Assembly (NCBI GenBank): GCA_900239685.1
Contig: OENT01000035.1
Location: 1-64,000, forward strand
Direction of reading: 5' to 3'
Length of the DNA stretch: 64,000 nucleotides
Source: Rotaria macrura
Taxonomy: Eukaryota > Rotifera > Eurotatoria > Philodinida > Philodinidae
The notes below the pieces were generated by a model that searched no databases, was not told the origin of the DNA, and saw nothing but the letters and a program-made list of their open reading frames with translations. Positions 51,251 to 63,029 of this stretch are shown here, one piece after another. The first letter of the stretch is position 1; the number at the start of each line of letters is the position of its first letter. Made by a program: the position numbers and the translations under genes.

Positions 51251-52048
51251 TCATTTACCAAGGATCACTCTGATAACTTCTACAAAAGCAAAACTCAAGT
51301 TAACTAAAATTCTCTGCATTCAAATAGTATTTTACCATCGTATCGAATGACTCCATTACCAGTCGTATCGATTTCACGTAAAAATTCATCGACTTCATCG
51401 TCAGAAAATTGCTCACCCAAATTGGTCATTACATGTCTGAAGATGATATCAAAAAAATTCAATCTGAACAAATTTAACTATTCCTATTACCTTAATTCAG
51501 CTACTTTAATAAAACCATATCCGTTTTTATCGAATACACGAAAGGCTTCTGTTAATTCGTCTTCTTCACTGTATTCATTTGCTCTTTTAGCCATCATTTG
51601 AAGAAATTCATCAAAATCAATTAACCCTCTACCTAGAGACAAAAACAAAAACAAACAATAGTCGAATGAAATGTATCAAACTTTCAGCAAACCTTCACAA
51701 TCAAATTCATTGATTAAGCCCTTCAGTTCGTCTTCAGTAGGATTTTGCCCGAGTGTTCGCATCACACTTCCGAGCACTTTGGGACGAATGGCACCGTCTG
51801 CGTCCTTATCGTACAGAAGAAATGCTTGTCGGAACTCTAGAACAAATAAATTACAATAACAATTGATGATGAGAAATAGTATCATTAAAATACCTTGGAT
51901 TTCTTCGTCTGTGAAATTTTCAAGCTGAATGAAAAATGAAAAATGAGGAAAACATATTCATCAAAAAAAAAGGAAACGAATTTCCATGGAGTACCGTTTT
52001 AATGTTATTAGCAATGAAATTATTTTTATTAAGCAAATACGATTGCAT
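51251..52048 (-). CDS. Calmodulin-like four-EF-hand protein
   Basis: Six exons (52048-51995, 51924-51894, 51836-51693, 51632-51491, 51436-51336, 51279-51251) give 166 codons plus stop. After an 18-residue extension absent from calmodulin the protein follows the calmodulin plan: [16 protein letters not shown], then four EF loops [36 protein letters not shown] and [12 protein letters not shown]. Loop 1 lacks the usual Glu at position 12 and loop 2 has Arg at position 5, so both N-lobe sites are probably impaired. Loop 3 also ends imperfectly as read across FIKVAE. The likely role is a specialised calcium sensor or light chain; troponin C or centrin-like assignments are less favoured. The short last exon (EVIRVILGK) is the least certain part. 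Confidence 0.85.
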
Positions 52049-52450
52049 CTTATTCTAACAATAAATATTATAAAAGCAAATATCTGATATATTGTACTGA
52101 TGTGACAATACATTTTTCTTTTTTTATCACCACTTGATACAAATCAATGTCGACAAGATCGATAAATCCAAAGATAAGATCTCAATGACAATACTACGAG
52201 GAAAAAATAAGAAACACTTGTCATCGCATTCAAAGAGTAAATCTCATGAAACAGATCTGCAGTACTAAGATGAAATTTAGCCTTATCTACAAATAGGGCA
52301 TGGGCTAATAAACAGGCCCGAGAAATACATATCGCTGCAATATTTCATTGACGTCAAGCAAATAAACGAAAAAGAAACCTGTTACTATCGTAGACAAGGT
52401 CTTACTAAATGATTTTAAGATATATCATAGAAATCGAATAGACGAATTCA

Positions 52451-52864
52451 TCAACAAGTAGAAAAATAACTATTTAGGTTAGACAGAAAATCATTCGATA
52501 AAAACATCTTCGAATGTCGATTGTTCATTTTTATTCCTACCCCAATTTGACATGGATCATATGGATAGAGTAGATCAATATCAATCTGTTGATCGCCATC
52601 CATACTTTCGGGAATACATGTTGTACACATATTTTTATGACAAGATTTGGCTAATGTTGGCATTTGAGAAGAATCGTTCGTTATCGTTTCATTTGAAACA
52701 AGTTTTGGAGTGGATGAGTTATGTCCATTATTTCTTTCTGCTGTTCGATTCATGATATCATCGAAATAAGACTGATTTACATTTCGAATTGTTAATGAAA
52801 TACGAGACAATCGATTAAGTATCGATTGATTCACACTTTCTTCTTTCCTCTTGTTCTTTGTCAT
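52451..52864 (-). CDS. Hypothetical single-exon protein
   Basis: From the ATG at 52864 (MTKNKRKEES) the frame runs 137 codons to TGA or its equivalent at 52451; an in-frame upstream Lys/Arg-rich extension could start at 52924. The product is polar, Asn/Ser-rich, with a cysteine patch (CHKNMCTTC) and an acidic stretch (DGDQQIDIDLLYPYDPC). No signal peptide, membrane segment or known domain. It lies 400 bp upstream of the calmodulin-like gene on the same strand. Length and composition suggest it may be real, but it could be a terminal exon of a larger gene. Confidence 0.4.
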   Translation of the reverse strand: MTKNKRKEESVNQSILNRLSRISLTIRNVNQSYFDDIMNRTAERNNGHNSSTPKLVSNETITNDSSQMPTLAKSCHKNMCTTCIPESMDGDQQIDIDLLYPYDPCQIGVGIKMNNRHSKMFLSNDFLSNLNSYFSTC

Positions 52865-52924
52865 ATCAATTTTATAATAAACAACATTGATATATTTATT
52901 TCTTTTTTTTTTTCTTTTTCTCAC

Positions 52925-55900
52925 TAAAATATTTGTGTTTCATATTTTAAACCAAAGGGGGAAAAAACCTTACCAAGAAGTGAAATGGCATTCATTTACT
53001 GTCACTTTATAACTATTGGTAACGTATGACGCCAGCACCAGGTGTCACGCATTAATACACTATAATAATAGATCTATCTTTCGCTAGTTTTGCACTCAAT
53101 GAAAATGATTGAAGAAGTAAATCTTCGAGAAGCATCGAGTTAAAACAAAAAAATGCAAGATAAATTTTTACTTCTCGAACAATTAAGTAATCTATTAGTT
53201 TTTGATTGGATTCTTGTATTATACGAAGCTATTTGCTTGTTAAATAGTTTTTGGATATATAGTAACATCTATGATTAATTCTTTGTGTCTTCTATATTGT
53301 TTATCAATTAGAATGTAAAATTTACTCTGTATTGACAGAGTTCTCTCATTTTTAATTGCTGGTTAATGATGCTTTACTTATGTATGTATATATGTATACA
53401 TAAACTTATTTACTATCATTGGTAAGTATCTAACAATAGATTCTCTAGTACTAACTCATACAGAAACAAGATATGAAAAAAAAAGTAATGATAATAATTG
53501 ATCGATGGGTGAATAAAACTTCATCGTAAACAAAACAAAAAACTTTGTAAGACTACCACTAAGCAAAAAGAAAAACAGACGTAAAGACAATCAAGCGATT
53601 GTACATTTTGGTATTATCATTTATGTTATTCTCTTTATGACATCTTTGAAAGAGCGTAGGAAAAATAACTAATTTTTATCCAAACCGAACAACAACAAAT
53701 CTATTAATTATGTATATATATATATATATATATATATACCAAACAATTATTCATTTCATTACCTCATGAAAGAAAAAAACAAATAAACAGAATTTATTGG
53801 AAGAAAATTATTGTATTAAGATATTTACATGAATAGAACTGTTGTTTCTATTAGAGAACACTGCTTGTCACGTTTTTGATTTATCTGACATGTTGAAGAA
53901 GAAAAACAACAGTCATTCTGTTGCTGTCTATCTATGACAATGACAATCCTGAAATAACTGAGAAACAAAGAGTTAAAAAATCACGAACGATATACTCGTC
54001 ACTGAAATCTAATTATTTCCGTGTCTTCTTTTTTCATTTCGATTATCTAAGGATTGAGAAAGACAAAGTTTTATTTTAACAATTTATTCAGAATATATCG
54101 AACTCTATGCAGTAACTCACCCAGTCAGTAACACTTGTCGGCGGTTGACTGGTGGGCAGGGTGTTCATGTGTTGCTATAGCCTTAAATGTGTTGTCTCCC
54201 ATGAATGAATCAAATAGTTTTTGTCCAGCTTATTTCGTGATCGAACGTAATACTCTCTTCTATTTTTTATGCTTTGATTTTGTGTGTTATAGTGACTGTG
54301 AAGAGTTTAACCAAAAACTTGCTTGTGGACGTTGGTAAATGAGTGTTGATAGATTTTTGAGAAGCTTTCTTGTTCGCTCGTCTTCTTTCTTCTCTATGTG
54401 TTTGTGCCTGTAAGCTATTCGATCTGTCTATACATGTACACAGATTATAAACGAAAGGAAAATAGCAAGCTCGCAAATAATAATGCATAAAATACGACGA
54501 AGAAAAGCAAAAGAGGAGGGATAAATTGTATAGTATACGATTATCTGAGAGACAAGAATGAATGGCGGAAACGCCAAGCAAATAAGCAAATCATCATATT
54601 GTGACATCAAAACTAACATTCAAAAAACAAACTTCCAGGCACATTTTCTCTTCCTTGTATCTTCAAGAATCAATAATAAACTGTTGCTCTGAATAGATAA
54701 TAGGGAATAGTTTTAAAAATATATATTTGAGTGTGTTCCCATTTGATTTAATAAGATTCATTTCATGGAAATCCTCGATTTGTTCGTTTTAGTAACACAC
54801 TAGTAAAATATTACTATGGGTATACATAAGATTCATTTTATTGCTGAAGAATATAAATTAGTTGTTTGAAGATTGATTAATAATCATAATCAGCCTGTAA
54901 ATTACTTCGTGAAACTTGACTGTGTTTGTAATACATGAAGTTTTACTTCGATAATCGAATAAATTATTAGTGTTATTCTATGTTAAGATGCATATTAACG
55001 CTTCTCGAACTATCGATGCAATATGCTACGAACAGCAGTAACGAAATAGAAAAAATATGAACAAGATATTGATGCATTTCATATTTATGATTTAAATGAA
55101 CAGTTTCCGTCAATTGGGTTTCATATTTTTGATGAAATTAAAATTATCTATGTTTATTCGATTCACACGTTATTTTTAAGGATGCAATTAAAAGGTGTCC
55201 ATTTCCATTCGTTTTTCATCTTCATTCATGCCTTGTTTCTTCGTGATGTTGATGATCGAATCATGAAAATCATCTACTCCTTTAGATTTTCTAACTTGGA
55301 AGATCAGTCTAATATATCATGTTTAGTAAGAAAGGTACGGCGAATAAGTGATATCAACTCTGAAAAAGAAAACACAATCGAAAACGTTCTTTACAGCTTT
55401 TATTCATTTGAGTTCGATGACTTACAGAATCTGTCGACATTAATTTCATTGCTGCTATAGAACTTCTAGAAGCTTCTTTCTAATCTTGTGACACAATATA
55501 AGACTGTTTATAATCAAGAAGTCGTTTTCTTCAATTCATTCTCATCATATTATAACTTCGGTCCATAGATTCATAATAACGGTGAATGTCAACGCACATG
55601 GCTATTTTAACTCTGAGATTTTTCTTTTTGTGTATCAACTATAACTATATCGGATAGCTGCGCGAGTAAACTCTAACAAGAGAGAGACAGAGAGATAAAG
55701 AATAAAGTAAGAATGTAGTTACTCCAAATATCCGAGCTCATCTTTTTCTTAAAACATACCGCAAACAAGAGAGATCAGTGAAATTTCTTGATATGATAAA
55801 ATGTTATCCTCCTAACATTTCCATGATTGATGTATGTAATTTGCATACAAAAGAATAGACACTATATACGACACATAATGTATGCTTTTCTCAATCCTAT

Positions 55901-57499
55901 GTGTTTTCTTTGAACACTAGAAAAATCAGGTAAGAATAACTTTTAAAGCTGATTTGCTAGGATGAAAATGTATAAATGAATTTAGATATGTATAGATTGA
56001 GAGATCAACGATTTTTCTACTTGACATATTATTCTAATTTTGATATTTGTTGACTTTGAATATTCATCATACGTATCCGTATTCTGAAACGAATACTTCG
56101 ATAAAGAGAAATACAAAAATAGGATGTGTATTGAAGTCAGAATCTTTAAAAAACTTCTGTTTAGACTAGTTTAATGTTAAACTCATTAAATCTCCGTTTA
56201 CCTATGAAGTATCTGCTAGAGATGCCGGAAACCGCTTTTTTTGGACCCACCAGTAAACTCAACGTAATTGATTACTCTGTAGGTGGGTCCCAACCAAATT
56301 TTAAATATTCTTTTCAGTCCACGTATCCTAAAGTTAGTTTGAGTAGTTTGAACCCCATCCATCAGGTAACCCAATGAGTAGCCTTGTTTATTATAATTTT
56401 CAGCTTTCTTGTATTTATTGATATGCATATAAATTCCAGTGCACCTAGATGTTGCAGTTATTGATTATTTGTAAGTGATTGCCCTTTTGACTATGAAATA
56501 CTAATATATATGTATATATATATATATAAATAGATGTTCTCAAAAATTGATTGAAACAGTAAATAAATATGTCTTTCGCAAGTCAAACGACTTCTATGTG
56601 TTTTTGAAAGATGATAGCGAGTTTGTTGAACTTTTATTTAGTGCACTTTCCGAAATATGTTTGTGGTAATAAGCATAAGAAAAGAAGTAATTTCATGATT
56701 ATTCTTTCTGACATTTCTTACAATCATCAAATACACATCGTTCATTGTAGATTACAAAGAAAGGATTAGAAGTAAACTGAATTAAGAAGACTGGCACAAT
56801 TTTTATGAAACTACATAGTAGTAGTATTCAGAGTAATGAAGTCCAGGAAAAGCTTCATAAATTGGAGAAAATAAATTACAAGTAAACGAAAATTTTAATT
56901 CTGGACTAAAGTGATTACGATAAAGTATGATTGATTCCATATGCTGTACCGTGAAAGCATGTTCATGAAAAAAGACTTTTCATACATCACTTTTTTAAAA
57001 TATAAACAATTTTATGGACTAATCCAAAAATAACCTTTGGATCAATCGAGAAAATTTATTCTGACATCTTTGAGTGGGTCAGGATTGGAATCGCTTAAAT
57101 AGCCTATACTGAACCCATTCGATATCTCTAATATCCAAGTACTATCGATCCAATCTTACGAGAACATGCAAAAAAACATTCTATTGATTCTCGTTGAAGT
57201 TTTTCCATCGTTAGTCACACATACTATTTCTCCTTGACTCATGCCATATGTTTTATGCTAAAATATTAATGTAGAACTCTTGCCTATTAAATACGTTTAT
57301 GTTGAAAATATTAATGATACTAATCAAGTTAGTCATAAAGTTTACCAACTAGTGTCGGCTTAAGAAAACCAGTCAATTTTTAGTATGCTTTTCATTTTTA
57401 ATCAAGAAAACTCAATTATATTTTCAATCGAAAGTAAACTATTTGACAAGCGTTTAATTAAATATTTGTCATCATTTGAAATATTAAAGGAGTTGTACT
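52925..57499. other. 4.6-kb intergenic region
   Basis: No supported gene. It contains a (TA)n run at about 53713-53738, a shorter one near 56504-56527 and an inverted pair GGACCCACC/GGTGGGTCC at about 56248-56292 that may be a relic of a small transposon. Open frames at 54135-54338, 54267-54581 and 55182-55460 lack domain support. Confidence 0.45.
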
Positions 57500-57775
57500 C
57501 CTGCGAAGACAACCCAGGACGACTGGAGAACCCCGTTGGATCCTATCGGAGAACTATCGGATCCGATAGGGATTCTTTGGAAAATATCGGAATCCTTGGT
57601 ATTGAATTCCGATAGGAAGTTGTCGGAATGACAGTGGTCCCTGTCGGAATACTGAGATTCCAACAGTTTCCGACATGCAAAAACTTCCTATCGAAATCCA
57701 ATTCCAAAGATTCCGACAACTTCCGACAGGATCTCATTGGGCTTCTTGGTATCCGATAGGATCATATGGGGCATT
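57500..57775. repeat. ATCGGATCCGATAGG-word-rich element
   Basis: The block is filled with GATCCTATCGG, CGGATCCGATAGG, TCCGATAGGA, GTCGGAAT and TTCCGACA words in both orientations. It begins at AACCCAGGACGACTGG, echoing the CCCAGG end of the TACGGCCGT family. Open frames on each strand are by-products of the words. A related vocabulary (TCGGATTCGA) fills 61505-61875. Confidence 0.55.
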
Positions 57776-58951
57776 GTTGCGCTGAGAATGCATATTTTCA
57801 GTTTTCCTGCATTATCTATCAGGAAACACCAATAAGACAGAGTCATATGAGTCGAATGGAAAAAAAACTAATATGGTCCAAGAAGTCATAGGCTATTGTA
57901 TCGATGAACTAATTCATTTCGAGTTATTTCTAAGTATCTATATGCAAGTATAGATGCATGGATGTATGTGACTGCACAGCAGATTTCATGGAAAATCAGA
58001 ATTAGACTTGATTCTTTTGCAAGAAGAAAAAGAACCTAAAGTATACAACAGAAAAAAGAGCAATACTGCTTCGATCAGAATTTCAAGTGTAGATTTATAT
58101 TATTGTGGCCTTTCTCTCATTGCAATCAAGTAGATCAGTATTTGATTCCCTTATATCGTTTAAATGGGAGAAAAATTGAATGAAAACTGCACAGACACAG
58201 CAAGCTCCTGTGTTCCATATCATTATAAATTAACATTGCAATCAATTTTTGCTATAAATCTTTATTATATACACGTATATATATATATATAGTCATATGC
58301 ATGAGTAAGAATTGTGTCATCTATTTGAACCGTAATAAACATTAGGAGTTCATTGCCATAGAATATCTTGATCATCATAAAAAATCAAACGTAGAAACTT
58401 GAATGACCAATGATATTCCATAGCAATTTCAATTCGATGAAGATGTTTTCTTCATTACTGATACATTCAAAAGTTGTTTGTGGATACAATACGAGAGCAT
58501 CTAATCATATCCTCCATAAATTCAATGAGTAAATGAACAAACAACGTATCAATGACAAAACGTGTGTTTAATCAAAAGAAAATATTAGCAATGATTTCAA
58601 GTTTTCGAATAAATTCTCTTCAGAAACTATCCGTTTAGATGATGAATGTCGATATTTTACTTCAAGTAAAGTGTGCTGATTTTGAATCTTCATTAAAAAA
58701 GATGAAAAGAAAACAGTTTTATCGTTCTATTGAATATCAAAATTGTTACCATGAACCTTTAAGAGTTGTTGATTTAGGTAATTTTTTTTGTTTTTGAATG
58801 GCTCTCAAAGTTCCAAGTCAGAATTCTCTCAAGTTTTTTTGGGTTCGGTCGTTCCGTTATACGACGTTTGCATGCTCAAGAATGATTGATAGGAACTCAG
58901 ATAGATGCATGAAATGGTAACGAAATGTACAGAAGCCAAGTAACTTTAGAA
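57776..58951. other. Non-coding spacer
   Basis: AT-rich DNA with a TA microsatellite at about 58275-58292. No gene seen. Confidence 0.4.
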
Positions 58952-60162
58952 CAGGGCTGCCAACTGAAACCCCCTCCCCCCTATAAAAGAAGGCACCCCC
59001 CCCCCCTCCATATTAAAAGATCCTCCTATAATAGAAGACCCCTCTGGAGAAAAATTTCGTCTGACGTAACAGAAGACCCCCTTTGATTAATTAATTTTTT
59101 GCTGATTAAGGATTTTAATTAGTGTTTTTCCATCAAAATATGGGTGATTCTTAGGGTTTTCATTTGTAAACATTAAGAGAATGTGTTCATAATGATAATG
59201 ACACCCTTAAAACCCTGAAAATCGCCTTAGTTTTTTGGAAAACATTTTAAATTAAATATTGGGAAAAAATTGGGTTCTTAATAGAAGACCCCCTTGGAAA
59301 ATTTTTACGCAGGAACATAATAGAAGAACCGGGGTCTTTTATTTTAGTGGTTGGGTTTGCTCGATTTTGGAGTATAGTACCCCATTTCACCATTTTGTAC
59401 CCCAGAAAATTTGATACCCCATGGGGTATGTAAGTTACCTTATACCCCATTAGAGCTTTTAAGTGTACAGTGGGATTAAGGAACCTTCTAATGAAAATAA
59501 CCTATGTTTTCCATTTGAGTTATCTCATTTCTATAATATAAAGACATCCAAAAATTAAATGTATTGTGGGAAAGAACTTGGCAGCAGATATTAGCATCCA
59601 TTTTGTTTAATTTCATCTTGAATTATTCGGTTTTTCATAGTATTTTCACTATGAACAATGGAATAAATTTTACTTGATTTTTCTCTTTTTCTTGTTTCCC
59701 ATTGTTTCATTGCTTTTTCCTATTAAATTTGACGAATACATAGTTCTTTTTGTCTCAAAAGTAAATCTAGCTTTAGATTTTTGTCTTCAATAGATTCAAT
59801 GATAATATCCGCATGGAATTGAACAAGGGTTATGAAATTGAACTTTCTGATTATTCAGAAGCAACAACAGGCGAATAATCTCTATCTTTTCGAGACAAAC
59901 TATAGCTAAACTTATAAATTAACTATAGTGTAATGTTTTTTGAGAGAAAACGAACAATAAAGCTAATCCAATTATAAAAATAGAGAAATATTGAGTTGCT
60001 TTCTACAAAAGAAGTTTAATTTCATCGGGTTTCTCAATCAAATTATCCATTCTAGCGTGAGAGATAATGTGCCCCAGTGATGTACTCCATTCTAAAAAGA
60101 AGGAATATACCCCATTTGGACTTTCATAAACCCCATTTGAAAAATAAGAAATGGCAGCCCTG
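58952..60162. mobile_element. hAT-type non-autonomous element, CAGGGCTGCCA ends (1.2 kb)
   Basis: Perfect 11-bp inverted ends CAGGGCTGCCA and TGGCAGCCCTG are flanked by CTTTAGAA (58944-58951) and CTTTTGAA (60163-60170), an 8-bp duplication with one mismatch. The interior is filled near both sides with AGACCCCCTT, TACCCCATTT and TACCCCAG words and contains the palindrome ATACCCCATGGGGTAT near 59414. There is no open frame long enough for a transposase. Confidence 0.85.
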
Positions 60163-60170
60163 CTTTTGAA

Positions 60171-60945
60171 TGGAATATTTTCTAAACAAGTTTAGCTAAG
60201 AAACATTCATTCTCTCTTAATCTATGAGTATAAATTAGCATAACTCTTTATTGATATGATAGATCAATATTTGGCACAGCTTCTGACCAAAACAAGTAGT
60301 TTCTTTCAAAAAAGTGTAATGTAAACCTCCATGCATAAACTGAAATGACGCGATAATCAAGTTCAATACAGAAAGAAAAATTTTGAAATCTCGGATTTAA
60401 ACCGAGTGTTATGTGTACTGCAAAAAGTAAAAAATTGTGGACGGCAGGTTGATTTTGACCAAACTATCTACAAAATCACCTTGGAGAGTAGTAAGGAATA
60501 AGGGTCAACAGGCTCACGTTAACGAACTTCATTCAAATGAACCAGAGAAGTGTTCGAACAGTTCTTTTAAACGAGTGGAGTTTTCTCGAGCATTTCTTTT
60601 CAAATGAACTTAACTTCAAGTTATTCTAGATGCTATAATATGAGTGGATTCATAAACCCTCGATGTCTACTATATAGAAATACCCATAGGATAGTCCTGA
60701 AGGAACTCTTGTTGCTCTTCTGTAATAGAACTTGAGGAACTATTGTTACCCATATATTAAAGGACTTGCGGAAATTATGAGTATCTCATAGAATAGGCCT
60801 TGAGGGCTTGTGAATTGCACTTAACACATTAAAGGAATCATCGATATTGAGCATGGGATGTCTCTAGTAAATCCTGAAGATGATATGTGTAGCTTTTCAT
60901 GATGATCGAATTTTAGAGCAGAACTATTTCGAAAGATTAAGTTCA
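60171..60945. other. Non-coding spacer
   Basis: About 0.8 kb between two hAT-type elements; nothing recognised. Confidence 0.4.
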
Positions 60946-60953
60946 TTGAAAAG

Positions 60954-61324
60954 TACGCATGCACCACACCACATGCTGTTTTTAGTTGATAAAGATGACT
61001 CATTTTCGATGTCAAGAGCCATCAGTTCCTATCAGAAATTTGGGTGCTCTCTACCAAATTTTTATTGCTCTATCTGATAATAGCGGCAGATATGTCAAAT
61101 CCAACTATAAATGTACAGGATTTCACAGGATTTGATCGAAAGACGTGAAATTTCGGTAAATCCTGCAAATTTTATAGTCGGATTGGACATATCTCCCACT
61201 AGCATTAGATAGAGCAATCAAAGATGGGTAGAGAGCACTGGAAATTTTTGACAGGAGCTGACGGTCTTTGACATCGTAAATAAGTCATCTATATCATCCT
61301 AAAATAGGAGTTGGTGCAGCCCTG
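60954..61324. mobile_element. hAT-type MITE, CAGGNATGCACC family, copy 2 (371 bp, diverged)
   Basis: It shares AAAGATGACTCATTTTCGAT and ATTGCTCTATCTGATA with copy 1 at 39347-39713 and has the right end GGAGTTGGTGCAGCCCTG. The left end is mutated to TACGCATGCACC. Flanks TTGAAAAG (60946-60953) and TTCAAAAG (61325-61332) form an 8-bp duplication with one mismatch. The arms are much less perfect than in copy 1, indicating an older insertion. Confidence 0.85.
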
Positions 61325-61504
61325 TTCAAAAGAACTATTCAAATGGGTCAGTTTATCATAGTGAATGTTTTGGACAGCTCATCGGTTCTGAACTAGAGCT
61401 GAACTTATCTAGACAGGTGAATCATCAAAGTATTTGTTGGTAGCCAAGAAAATTATCCTAGTAAGACCTTTCTATTAAAACTTGATTTTTAGTGGTTACT
61501 GCTC

Positions 61505-61875
61505 AAACAAAAGGGCTCTCTAGGAGAATGATTTTGACAATCGGATTCGATCAGACCCTATTGGAATCGAATCGGATTTTGCATGAATTTCCAATAAACC
61601 AACAAATTCCTATAGGATTCCGGGTTGTCAAATGCCATTCGGATCCCTAGTGTCGAAATAACATAGAATATTCGTAGGATCCTACTGTCGGATTGTGACA
61701 GGATCCAATACTCAGCTCAGACTACCTGCAAATGTGGACTTCAGATACTAATTAGCGGTCAATTAATTAAATGATTTTTCGGTCGAATCCGATTGTGGAT
61801 CCGCGACCTGGAATCCCGTCGGATTGTGTAGGCTACTTGGATTCGATCGAATCCGGTGTCAGATCCATTTGCTTA
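61505..61875. repeat. TCGGATTCGATC/GGATCC-word-rich element
   Basis: Dense degenerate copies of CAATCGGATTCGATC, TCGAATCGGATTTT, GATCCTACTGTCGG and GTCGGATTGTG. It is related in vocabulary to 57500-57775 but not collinear with it. No coding frame. Confidence 0.5.
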
Positions 61876-63029
61876 GCTTCGGGACATCTATAGCTCAGAT
61901 TTAAACTCTTCGCCTTGAATTACCCTAAGAAAGGCGCTTTTCCTAAAACTCGATTTATATTAGTAAGTGCTCAACCAATAGGATTTCAAGGCCATTGGAG
62001 CTTAGAATCTAAGCCTAGATTAGAGTTCTCTGCCGCAAAAATCTTCGAGGTATCATCTTTTCGATTGGGAGATGAAGGTTTAATTTTCGATCAATTAGAA
62101 TGCGGGCAAAAATAGAACCAATTTTCGTTTAAGTATCTTTATAATAGGTGACTGAGACTTTTTGTTTCCTAATGTTTTATGTACTATTTTGTAGCTCGTG
62201 AAATTCTCTGTCAAATCATATATAATAGTGAGGTATTTCGTTGGATAATGGTACAAAATGTTCCTTCACAAAAACCGACATAGGTCAGTAATCAAATAGA
62301 AAAATCAGTATTTTCGTTATAACGTAGCAATGGCTTCACGCATCATGATCATCTTCGAACTTGACCGAGACATTATTGAGACGATACCGTGTATAAAATT
62401 TCAGTAAGATCATATTCTCCTTCCAAAAGTTATCGTGTAAACGGCCGACAGGAAACATTGACCGATTCTAAAGTGTACTCACTTTTTGAGTACACAAAAA
62501 TGAAATTTTTGTACTTATTTTTGCTTATCAAATTATTTAGCTTTCATCATTGATTTATCTTGAAGTTTTTCTTAACAATTCAATATCTTTAATGCAGTTA
62601 TATGCGTATTTCACGTGAAACTATTTTCGTCTGATATATGAAATTGAGTTTTGCAATTTTTTTATCGGGTTCAATTGATGAATTTTTCCTAGATTCATCT
62701 TACTGAGTATGAATAGAATTATTTCAAAGATCTGAACCTTCTTATGATTCTGTCTTACTGTTTCAGACAAATTTTCTTTCCCATAATGGACTTACTAATC
62801 ATTTGTACTATGAGTCAGAACTTCTGATTCAATCCTTCAGAGGTCTCACCATGTTAAACATTCATGTAAACAAGCTTTTCACATATCCGAATGAACACCC
62901 AAATACTCTAATTTATTATTTACGTGACATGTTCATCTACATAATTCTAGTTTAGAAAAAATCTTCTTCAACTTGAGATCATCCTTGCGAAAATGATTTT
63001 AAAAAACTCTTCTTGCCGTTGAGTGGGAA
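61876..63029. other. Non-coding region downstream of glutamine synthetase
   Basis: A 66-codon open frame at 61915-62115 has no domain. The remainder is AT-rich with nothing recognised apart from the 3' flank of the minus-strand glutamine synthetase gene. Confidence 0.4.
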
